64,000 nt of DNA from Cupriavidus neocaledonicus (GTDB lineage: Bacteria; Pseudomonadota; Gammaproteobacteria; Burkholderiales; Burkholderiaceae), in contig NZ_AQUR01000107.1 of assembly GCF_000372525.1 (NCBI RefSeq), positions 525,427 through 589,426 on the forward strand, written 5' to 3'. The position numbers and the translations under genes are program-made. The notes below the pieces were generated by a model that was given only the letters and a program-made list of their open reading frames with translations, ran no database searches and had not been told where the DNA came from. Below, piece by piece: positions 8,575-15,179 of this stretch (its first letter is position 1; each line of letters opens with the position of its first letter).

Positions 8575-9677
8575 GCGCGGCCGACCGCCTGGCGCCGATG
8601 GCCGAGGTGCTGGCCGCGCTCGCCGCCGGACAGTGCGTGGTGGTGCTCGAGGACGACAGCGCGGAAGCCACCGGCTGCGTGCTGGTGGCGGCCGAGCGCG
8701 CCACCGAGGCCGACGTCAACTTCATGGCCGCCGAGGCGCGCGGCCTGGTGTGCATGGCCATCACCGAGGCGCGCCGCGCGCTGCTGCAGCTGCCGCCGAT
8801 GGCCGCCGGCCAGCGCCAGCGCGAGCGCGAGCGCTACACCGTGTCGATCGAGGCGGCCAGCGGCGTCAGCACCGGCATCTCCGCCGCCGACCGCGCGCTG
8901 ACGCTGCGCGTGGCGGCGGCGCCGCGCGCCCGGCCGCATGACCTGGTCCAGCCCGGCCATGTCTTCCCGGTGGTGGCACAGCCGGACGGCGTGCTGCGCC
9001 GCGCGGGCTTTGCCGAAGCCTGCTCCGACCTGCCCCGGCTGGCCGGGCGCGTCGCGGCCGGGGCTTATGCGCTGGTGCTCGACGACGACGGCGAGCTGAT
9101 GCGCGGACCGGCGCTGCTGGACTTCGCCCAACGCCACGGGCTGCCGGCGGTCTCAGTGAGCGCGCTGATCCACCACCGGCTGCTGACCGAGGGCGCGCTG
9201 CGCCGCACCCGCACGACCGAACTGGCCACGCCGTTCGGGCGCTTTACCGTGCACGCCTACCACGACGCGCCGGTGGATGCGCTGCACCTGGCGCTGGTGC
9301 TGGGCCACCCCGACCCGCACACGCCGGTGCTGACGCGGGTGCAGGCTGTGGAGATGCAGCGCGACGTGCTGGCCTTCGGCATGCCCGCGCCGCCGGCGTG
9401 GAACCTGGAACGCTCGTTGGAACGGATCGGCGCCGAGGGCTGCGGCGTGCTGGTGCTGCTGGATGAGCGCGAATCGCCGCAGCAGCGCCTGGACCGGCTG
9501 GCCGCACCAGCCGCGGCCGCGCCCGCGCCGGCCTTCGCGCAGCGCGCGCTCGGCGTCGGCGCGCAGATCCTGCGCGACGTGGGCGCGCACAAGCTGCGCC
9601 TGCTGAGCCATCCGGTGCCCTACCGCGCCGTCACCGGCTTCGACCTGGAGGTGACGGAGTTTGTCCCGCCGGGCTGA
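8571..9677 (+). CDS. RibBA-like protein with degenerate catalytic sites in both domains
   Basis: A 368-residue protein aligning over its full length with RibBA (DHBP synthase plus GTP cyclohydrolase II). In the N-terminal domain the fold markers remain (VEAASG-like VSIEAASGVSTGISAADR, then DLVQPGHVFPV). The canonical acidic loop DDEDRENEGD, however, reads EDDSAEATGC, and the Mg-ligand block HTEA reads FAEA. In the C-terminal domain the zinc-cysteine block of GTP cyclohydrolase II (GDxFxSxRCDCG) is replaced by RDVLAFGMPAPPAW, and RQEGR by DERES. Loss of these residues predicts no catalysis. The C-terminal half resembles the RibX-type domain described for proteobacterial RibBX. It is coupled by ATGA to the esterase. 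A role as a flavin-related binding or regulatory protein for the neighbouring flavoenzymes is speculation. Confidence 0.8.
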   Translation: MSAADRLAPMAEVLAALAAGQCVVVLEDDSAEATGCVLVAAERATEADVNFMAAEARGLVCMAITEARRALLQLPPMAAGQRQRERERYTVSIEAASGVSTGISAADRALTLRVAAAPRARPHDLVQPGHVFPVVAQPDGVLRRAGFAEACSDLPRLAGRVAAGAYALVLDDDGELMRGPALLDFAQRHGLPAVSVSALIHHRLLTEGALRRTRTTELATPFGRFTVHAYHDAPVDALHLALVLGHPDPHTPVLTRVQAVEMQRDVLAFGMPAPPAWNLERSLERIGAEGCGVLVLLDERESPQQRLDRLAAPAAAAPAPAFAQRALGVGAQILRDVGAHKLRLLSHPVPYRAVTGFDLEVTEFVPPG

Positions 9678-10647
9678 GCGGCGCGCCGAAGCAGTCGGCA
9701 AAGCTGCGCGTGAAGCGCTCGACGTCGGCGTCGGGCAGGTGGTTGATGCCGCCGGCCAGGCGCCGCCCGCCGCCGGTCTCGAAGCCGCGGCAGAAGTCGG
9801 CCGCGCCGGTAGCGCTGTGCGCCGGCACGCGCACGCTGACCGCAAAGCCGCCGCCGGACCGGGGCGACAGCAGGCCGATGGCATCGCCGGGACGTCCGCG
9901 CACCAGCTCGTTGGCAAGCACCCCGATCGCGCGCCGTGCCCACGGCGCATCGGGCAGCACCAGCAGCGCGGCGCCGGGCACCTCATGCATGGGCGACAGC
10001 CGGCGCGCGCGCGCCATGTCGTCCTCGTAGCCCTCGCACAGCAGCGCGTAAGTGGCGCACTGTGCGGCGAAGTCGAGCGGGTCGGCGAAGGCCAGCATGT
10101 GCTGCGCCAGATCGGCGGGATCGCAGTGCAGGTCGGCCACGCACTCGCCGTAGGCGTTGTAGTTCAGGCAGGTGCCGAGCCGTTCCAGCACCGCCGTCTG
10201 CGCTGCATCCAGGCCGAGCGGCGCCGCCATCGTGCGCGCCACGTCGCCAAGGTTGTCGCCAAAGGCGGCGGTGACCGCCCAGCGCCGGTGGCGCCCGTCC
10301 AGGTGGCGGTCGACCAGGATGCTGGTGCAGACCTGCGCCGCCTCGTCGATATGCGCGCGCAGGCCGGCATGCGAGGGCACGTCGCCGGCGTGGTGGTGGT
10401 CGAAGTAGTCCACCGCCACCCCGGCGTCGAGCAGCCGCAGCAGCCCGGCGCGATTCTGGTCGAGCGAGATGTCGAGCGCCGTCACGGTATCGCCGGCGCG
10501 CGCGTCAATGCGCTCCAGCAGCCGGATATCGCGCTTGACGCCGGTAACCAGCGTGGCGTCGCTGGCGTGCGAAGCGCCGGCCAGGCGCAGTTGCTGCAGC
10601 GCGCACAGGCCGTCGGCGTCGCCGTTGAAGGCAAAGTAGCTTGTCAT
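9631..10647 (-). CDS. DHH-family phosphoesterase-like protein
   Basis: A 338-residue protein starting MTSYFAFNGDADGLCALQQL. The FNGDADGL motif matches the first metal-binding motif of the DHH superfamily, and DYFDHHHAGD (about residues 80-90) is the DHH signature. The C-terminal GGGRRLAGGINHLPDADVERF is the DHHA1-type GGGxxxAxG substrate-binding segment. The family includes nanoRNases, pAp phosphatases and cyclic-dinucleotide phosphodiesterases. One possibility worth noting is pAp removal, since the sulfotransferase nearby releases PAP; that is inference. Its 3' end overlaps the convergent RibBA-like gene by 47 bp. The start at 10647 was chosen over 10689 because the fold begins right after it. 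Confidence 0.78.
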   Translation of the reverse strand: MTSYFAFNGDADGLCALQQLRLAGASHASDATLVTGVKRDIRLLERIDARAGDTVTALDISLDQNRAGLLRLLDAGVAVDYFDHHHAGDVPSHAGLRAHIDEAAQVCTSILVDRHLDGRHRRWAVTAAFGDNLGDVARTMAAPLGLDAAQTAVLERLGTCLNYNAYGECVADLHCDPADLAQHMLAFADPLDFAAQCATYALLCEGYEDDMARARRLSPMHEVPGAALLVLPDAPWARRAIGVLANELVRGRPGDAIGLLSPRSGGGFAVSVRVPAHSATGAADFCRGFETGGGRRLAGGINHLPDADVERFTRSFADCFGAPLSPAGQTPSPPGRSR

Positions 10648-10666
10648 GGCATGCGGTGCCGTGGGC

Positions 10667-11458
10667 TCAGGGCATGAAATCGCCACCATTGGCGTCCAGC
10701 GAGGCGCCGGTGATGGCCCTGGCGTAGTCTGACACGAGAAACAGCGCGGCGCGCGCGCAGTCGTCGTCGGTCGGCATGCGGCCCAGCGCGATCTGCGCGG
10801 TCACCGGCGCGATCACCGCGTCTTCGCTCACACCCTGCTCGGCGGCAGCGTGGCGCACATAGCCCTGCACCGGCGCGCCCCACATCCAGCCCATGAAGAT
10901 GCTGTTGGCACGGATGCCATGCGGCCCCAGCTCGCGCGCCAGGTACTTGACCGCCACCGCCAGCGCGCCCTTGGACGCCGCGTAGCCGGATTCGCCCGGC
11001 ATCGGCTTGCGCGTGGCCTGGGTGTTGATCATCACGATGGCGCCGCCGCCCTGCGGCTTCATCAGCGCCGCCACCTCCTGCGTCAGCGTCATGGTGCCGA
11101 AGACATTGGTGTCGAACACCTGGCGCCACACGTCCAGGTCGGCGGCTTCCACCGGCTCGGGGAAATTGCCGTGCTGGAAGGCGCTGTTGACGAGCGCGTC
11201 GATGCGGCCAAAGCGGCGCAGGGTCTCGTGGGCAAGGTGGCGCGACTGGGCGCGGTCGGTGATGTCGGTCACCACCTTCAGCACCTCGCAGTCGGCGCCC
11301 AGGGCATCGATGCGGGCCTGCGCTTCATCCAGCCTGGCCGCGGTGCGCGCGGCGATGGCCACGGCGCGGGCACCTTCGCGCGCCGCTTCCAGCGCCAGCT
11401 TGATGCCGAGGCCGGGGCCGATGCCGGATACGATGACGATCTTGTCTTTCAGCAGCAT
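10667..11458 (-). CDS. SDR-family oxidoreductase
   Basis: A 263-residue SDR beginning MLLKDKIVIVSGIGPGLGIK. The ATG at 11458 follows a GGAGACAACA ribosome-binding site. Cofactor motif SGIGPGLG, then VNSAFQHGNF in place of the usual NNAG, MINTQATRKPMPG with the position normally serine, and YAASKGALAVAVK as YxxxK. The modified NNAG (NSAF) and the missing clear catalytic Ser place it in a divergent SDR subfamily. It is separated from the sulfotransferase at 11760 by a 300-bp stretch of REP hairpins and from the DHH gene by 19 bp, so it probably starts its own unit with the DHH gene. The substrate is unknown. Confidence 0.83.
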   Translation of the reverse strand: MLLKDKIVIVSGIGPGLGIKLALEAAREGARAVAIAARTAARLDEAQARIDALGADCEVLKVVTDITDRAQSRHLAHETLRRFGRIDALVNSAFQHGNFPEPVEAADLDVWRQVFDTNVFGTMTLTQEVAALMKPQGGGAIVMINTQATRKPMPGESGYAASKGALAVAVKYLARELGPHGIRANSIFMGWMWGAPVQGYVRHAAAEQGVSEDAVIAPVTAQIALGRMPTDDDCARAALFLVSDYARAITGASLDANGGDFMP

Positions 11459-11517
11459 GTTGTTGTCTCCTGTTTTGGTGATCTTGCGTGCCTGTCGGAA
11501 GGGCCTGGTGGTTGCTC

Positions 11518-11541
11518 CCCTCCCCCGCTTGCGGGAGAGGG
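11518..11541. repeat. REP-like hairpin (copy 2)
   Basis: The same hairpin as at 3378, in the opposite orientation (GC-TT-GC centre) with one arm imperfect. It lies in a 300-bp gene-free stretch carrying three copies. Confidence 0.7.
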
Positions 11542-11604
11542 GCCGGGGGAGAGGGCAGGCACTGGCATACCGCAGGCGCGACTTCGTCTGACGCCCCGCC
11601 CTCA

Positions 11605-11628
11605 CCCTCTCCCGCAAGCGGGAGAGGG
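11605..11628. repeat. REP-like hairpin (copy 3)
   Basis: Perfect copy of the arm CCCTCTCCCGC inverted around AA, preceded by ACTTCGTCTGACGCCCCGCCCTCA, the same flank type as at copy 1. Confidence 0.8.
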
Positions 11629-11685
11629 TGTATGCAATCGGGATTGAAAAAGTCCGCGGCATTTCGCTGTGCCACGTGTTCTCTC

Positions 11686-11709
11686 CCCTCTCCCGCAAGC
11701 GGGCGAGGG
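11686..11709. repeat. REP-like hairpin (copy 4)
   Basis: A copy with a single mismatch in the right arm (GCGGGCGAGGG). Together with copies 2 and 3 it fills 11459-11759, where no gene is visible. Confidence 0.7.
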
Positions 11710-11759
11710 AGTACGCAAGCGGGAGTTGGAAGGCCAGAGGCGAGTGCTGGCGTTGCCGG

Positions 11760-12938
11760 TCATTCGTTTGCGCTGCGCTTCAGGATGTGCCGCGCACGGT
11801 AACCGGCGAAGTCGCGCTCAAGTTGCGCCTCACTCAGCCCGAACCGTTCCGGCGTATACGCATGCGCCGCGCGCTGGTTGCGCGGGTTGCTTTCCATCCA
11901 GGCCCACATGCCCGCGCGCGCGGCCTCGGTGAGCGGCATGCCGGCGAAGCGGTAGACCGCCTGTGCCACGCCGAAGGGATCGCGCACCGTGTCCTCGAAG
12001 CGCACGTCGAGGAAGCGGTCGGCCGGCATGGCGTCGCGCACGGCCATGGCGTGGTCGGTGCCGCGCCGCATCTGCTCGCTCCACTGGCGGGCCGCCGTGG
12101 CGGGGTCTGGATCGTCGGCGTACAGCTGCCACAGCGTATGCGCCATGCTCGCCATCGACGGAATGGTCTGCAGCGGATCGCGATGGGTCAGCACCACCTG
12201 CGCGCCCGGGAACACCCGCAACAGCACCTCCAGCGTATGCAGGTGCTGCGGAGTCTTCAGCACCCAGCGCTGCGCGGGCTTCGCGCCACGCTGGCGCTTC
12301 TGCCACTGCAGGAACTGCAGCATGGTCTTCAGGCAGGCATAGACCTCGGTGTGGTCCTGCCGCGCCAGCCAGTCGGTGTAGGCCGGCACGTTGGCGTAGG
12401 AATTCATCGCGCACAGGAACGAATGCTCCATCAGCATGAATTCCTCGTCGGCAGCCATCGCGTCGAGCGGGTGGATGGCGACGATGTCCGGGATGAACCG
12501 GATCATCTGCGCCACTTCCTCGCGCGCCGCGGCGATACGCCGGCTGGGATCGCGCACATCCTCGCCCGGCAACGGGGCCGGATAGCGGGTCTCCCACCAT
12601 GCCGCCGCGCAAAAGCGCGCGTCCGTGGCCAGCATGCGCTGCAGCAGCGTGGTACCTGTGCGCGGCAGGCCGACGATGACCAGCGGGTCTTCCACGCGCT
12701 CCTGCATGATTTCCGGATGGCGTCGACAGTAATCCTGGATCACCAGCCGGTTGACCAGCTGGCCCCGCAGCTTTCCCTCCAGCATCTGCGCGCCTTGCGC
12801 CGACAGGTTGGCCTCGCTTGCCAGCGAATCCGACAGCACCCGCAGCGCCTCGCGATAGTTGCCCGGGCCGAAGTCGTCCAGGCCGCCGGCCTGCTCGCTC
12901 GCCTGTGCCAGCAGGCGTTCCACGTTGATGGCATTCAT
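11760..12938 (-). CDS. PAPS-dependent sulfotransferase
   Basis: A 392-residue protein. The 5'-phosphosulfate-binding loop VIVGLPRTGTTLLQRML is at residues about 87-102, and the 3'-phosphate-binding segment VVLTHRDPLQTIPSM is near residue 245 (the RxxxxxxxS pattern). Both are hallmarks of the sulfotransferase family (Sulfotransfer_3 type). The N-terminal 85 residues form an extra helical domain, as in related actinobacterial and proteobacterial proteins. The ATG at 12938 overlaps the stop of the DUF1214 gene (ATGA), so the two are coupled. It would transfer sulfate from PAPS to a hydroxyl of a small molecule. PAPS can come from the cysD-cysNC pair that faces this operon. The acceptor is unknown. 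Confidence 0.88.
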   Translation of the reverse strand: MNAINVERLLAQASEQAGGLDDFGPGNYREALRVLSDSLASEANLSAQGAQMLEGKLRGQLVNRLVIQDYCRRHPEIMQERVEDPLVIVGLPRTGTTLLQRMLATDARFCAAAWWETRYPAPLPGEDVRDPSRRIAAAREEVAQMIRFIPDIVAIHPLDAMAADEEFMLMEHSFLCAMNSYANVPAYTDWLARQDHTEVYACLKTMLQFLQWQKRQRGAKPAQRWVLKTPQHLHTLEVLLRVFPGAQVVLTHRDPLQTIPSMASMAHTLWQLYADDPDPATAARQWSEQMRRGTDHAMAVRDAMPADRFLDVRFEDTVRDPFGVAQAVYRFAGMPLTEAARAGMWAWMESNPRNQRAAHAYTPERFGLSEAQLERDFAGYRARHILKRSANE

Positions 12939-14053
12939 GCGTTGTTCTCCCTGAGCGATGCAAGCTTGACCACACGCGTGCGCGGATGCGCGGGCTGCGC
13001 CGCGCCCACCCAGCGCCAGCACATGGTGCCGTTGCGATGGCCGGCGGTCTCCAGCCAGTTGGGCAGGCCCGGATCGCCCGCACTTAGGATCACGGTGACG
13101 CCGCCGTTGGCGTTTAGCCGCGCACCGTGCTTGTTGAGGCAGATGTCGTGGTAGCGGTAGTCGAGTGATTCCATCCAGTAGTTGTTGATCTGGAAGTTCC
13201 AGAACTCGCATTCCGGCACCCGGTCGACCTCGACCACCAGCGCCTCGTCATCGGCCAGCCGCCAGCACGAGTGGTAGTAGAAGATATTGGGATCGCCGCC
13301 CGCCGCCTGGCACACCGCCTGGTCCGCGGGCGGCAGCGCGTTGACGTGGCCGCCGTAGCCCCCGGCCCAGTCGGCAAAGATGCGCGCGGTGCCCTCGACA
13401 AATCCGGCGGCGCGCAGCAGGCCAGCGTGCAAACGCTCCGCGCTCAGCGCCGGCGGCTTGCCGCTGGCGTCGACACGCTCGATCTGCAATTCCGCCGGCG
13501 TCTCCGCCTTGCGGTCAAGGAAGGTCTGGCGCACCACCAGCGCATTGGTGGCCGGCTCCATGCGCACCCAGTTGCCCGGTTGCTGCAGCTGGGGCCCGGC
13601 GCTGAGCGTGATCTCGAAACTGCCGTCCGGCGCCACGGCAAGCTGGTTGCTGTCGATAAAGCCGGTCTGGACCATGCGTCCGTCGGTTTCATAGCCGCCC
13701 TTCTGCGTGCCGAAGCTCAGATACGCCACCGTGCCGCGCCGGCCACGGATGCGGTACTTCGCGTTGCCGTCCAGGCGCGCGTAGCGGTACAGGTTGTCCG
13801 GATTGTCGGCGCCGATCTTGGCGGTCTCGTGCGACGGCGAGAAGAAGCCGGGGAACGCCGGATCGGCAAACTCCACGTGCATTTCCAGCGCGATGCGCAG
13901 CAGGCGGCTCAGGTAGCGGAAACCCTCGGCGCGCGTGAGCGCATCCGCCGGCGCCTCCGGGCGCAGGATCTGCTGCCCGCTGCGTTTGAGCACGTCGCAA
14001 AACTCGGCCCAGGTCTGGCCGCTCAGCAATTGGTTTTCGGCGGAGGTCGCCAT
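12935..14053 (-). CDS. DUF1214 domain-containing protein
   Basis: A 372-residue protein starting MATSAENQLLSGQTWAEFCD. The C-terminal 100 residues carry the DUF1214 pattern: ECEFWNFQINNYWMESLDYR, then LNANGGVTVILSAGDPGLPNW and GTMCWRW. The N-terminal part is shared with uncharacterised proteins of the same architecture. The function of DUF1214 is not established. The ATG at 14053 has GGGAGCAGGCAG upstream. It is first in the minus-strand unit, coupled to the sulfotransferase, and divergent from cysD across an inverted repeat. The tight pairing suggests it handles the same substrate before or after sulfation (inference). Confidence 0.78.
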   Translation of the reverse strand: MATSAENQLLSGQTWAEFCDVLKRSGQQILRPEAPADALTRAEGFRYLSRLLRIALEMHVEFADPAFPGFFSPSHETAKIGADNPDNLYRYARLDGNAKYRIRGRRGTVAYLSFGTQKGGYETDGRMVQTGFIDSNQLAVAPDGSFEITLSAGPQLQQPGNWVRMEPATNALVVRQTFLDRKAETPAELQIERVDASGKPPALSAERLHAGLLRAAGFVEGTARIFADWAGGYGGHVNALPPADQAVCQAAGGDPNIFYYHSCWRLADDEALVVEVDRVPECEFWNFQINNYWMESLDYRYHDICLNKHGARLNANGGVTVILSAGDPGLPNWLETAGHRNGTMCWRWVGAAQPAHPRTRVVKLASLRENNA

Positions 14054-14116
14054 CTGCCTGCTCCCGTGGTTGGTCGGCGCAGCAACGATACCCAGCACGG
14101 GGCGGCGCCTTCCTCG

Positions 14117-14174
14117 TCCGGGTGGACTAGGAAATGCGCGCCGCGGCCCGCGATTCTTAGTCCGCCCGGACGAA
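14117..14174. promoter_or_regulatory. 19-bp inverted repeat, putative operator of the divergent sulfation genes
   Basis: Arm 1 (14117-14135) is CGTCCGGGTGGACTAGGAA. Arm 2 (14156-14174) is its reverse complement at 17 of 19 positions. The spacer is 20 bp. The repeat lies between the divergent DUF1214-sulfotransferase and cysD-cysNC genes, where a dimeric regulator could control both. The inner GGACTA core also occurs at 3314 and 6515. It is not a terminator: no T-tract follows. Confidence 0.65.
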
Positions 14175-14270
14175 GTGGCGCAGGCCTCCGGCTCGCTACC
14201 TTTTGGCCATGCCAGACGGCCGCGACAACCGTGCGCGGCACCGGCAAACCCAGAGGACCAAGAGGAAAAA

Positions 14271-15179
14271 ATGGAGACCCCGATGTTGACCCACCTGGAG
14301 CAACTGGAGGCCGAGAGCATCCACATCATGCGGGAGGTGGTCGCGGAATGCGAAAACCCCGTCATGCTCTATTCGATCGGCAAGGACAGCGCGGTAATGC
14401 TGCACCTGGCGATGAAGGCCTTCCATCCCGCGCGGCCGCCGTTCCCGCTGCTGCATGTCGATACCACTTGGAAGTTCCGCGAGATGATCGCGTTCCGCGA
14501 CCAGACCGCGGCCCGGCTCGGCCTGGACCTGCGCGTGCACATCAACCCCGAAGGGCTGGCGCGCAATATCAGCCCGCACGAGCACGGCTCGGCCGTCCAC
14601 ACGGATGTATGGAAGACGCAAGGCCTGAAGCAGGCGCTGGACCACTACGGCTTCGACGCGGCCTTCGGCGGCGCGCGGCGCGACGAGGAGAAATCCCGCG
14701 CCAAGGAGCGCGTGTTCTCGGTGCGCACCGCGCAGCACCGCTGGGACCCCAAGATGCAGCGCCCCGAACTCTGGCGCCAGTACAACACGCGCAAGCGCAA
14801 GGGCGAGAGCCTGCGCGTGTTCCCGCTGTCGAACTGGACCGAGCTCGATATCTGGCAATACATCTACCTGAACCAGATTCCGATCGTGCCGCTGTACTTC
14901 GCCAGGGAACGGCCAGTGGTCGAACGCGACGGCACCCTGATCATGGTCGACGACGAGCGCCTACCGCTGCGGCCCGGCGAAACCCCGCAACTGCGCAAGG
15001 TGCGCTTCCGCACGCTGGGCTGCTACCCGCTTACCGGCGCGATCGAGAGCGAGGCCGACACGCTCGGCGGCATCATCCAGGAAATGCTGCGGGCGACCAC
15101 GTCGGAGCGCCAGGGACGGCTGATCGACAGCGATTCGGCCGGTTCGATGGAGAAGAAGAAACAGGAGGGATACTTCTGA
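14271..15179 (+). CDS. cysD: Sulfate adenylyltransferase subunit 2
   Basis: A 302-residue protein; ATG at 14271 with AGAGGA upstream. The ATP-pyrophosphatase loop YSIGKDSAVMLHLA (residues 34-47) and downstream blocks such as FGGARRDEEKSRAKERVFSVR, LWxxYN (LWRQYNTRKRKGE) and RVFPLSNWTELDIW are diagnostic of CysD/NodP. It forms the ATP sulfurylase with the CysN part of the next gene, making APS from sulfate and ATP; GTP hydrolysis by CysN drives the reaction. The stop overlaps the next start (TGATG). Its position opposite a sulfotransferase rather than among assimilatory cys genes (cysI, cysH) points to use in sulfation. Confidence 0.96.
   Translation: METPMLTHLEQLEAESIHIMREVVAECENPVMLYSIGKDSAVMLHLAMKAFHPARPPFPLLHVDTTWKFREMIAFRDQTAARLGLDLRVHINPEGLARNISPHEHGSAVHTDVWKTQGLKQALDHYGFDAAFGGARRDEEKSRAKERVFSVRTAQHRWDPKMQRPELWRQYNTRKRKGESLRVFPLSNWTELDIWQYIYLNQIPIVPLYFARERPVVERDGTLIMVDDERLPLRPGETPQLRKVRFRTLGCYPLTGAIESEADTLGGIIQEMLRATTSERQGRLIDSDSAGSMEKKKQEGYF

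Noticed and set aside
11518..11709. Possible CRISPR-like array
   Set aside because: The three hairpins have no equal-length spacers, and copies occur in pairs elsewhere. They fit REP elements.
13271..15178. In-frame N-terminal extension of cysNC by 636 codons
   Set aside because: It lies antisense to the DUF1214 gene and over cysD in another frame. The start at 15179 overlapping the cysD stop fits the family.
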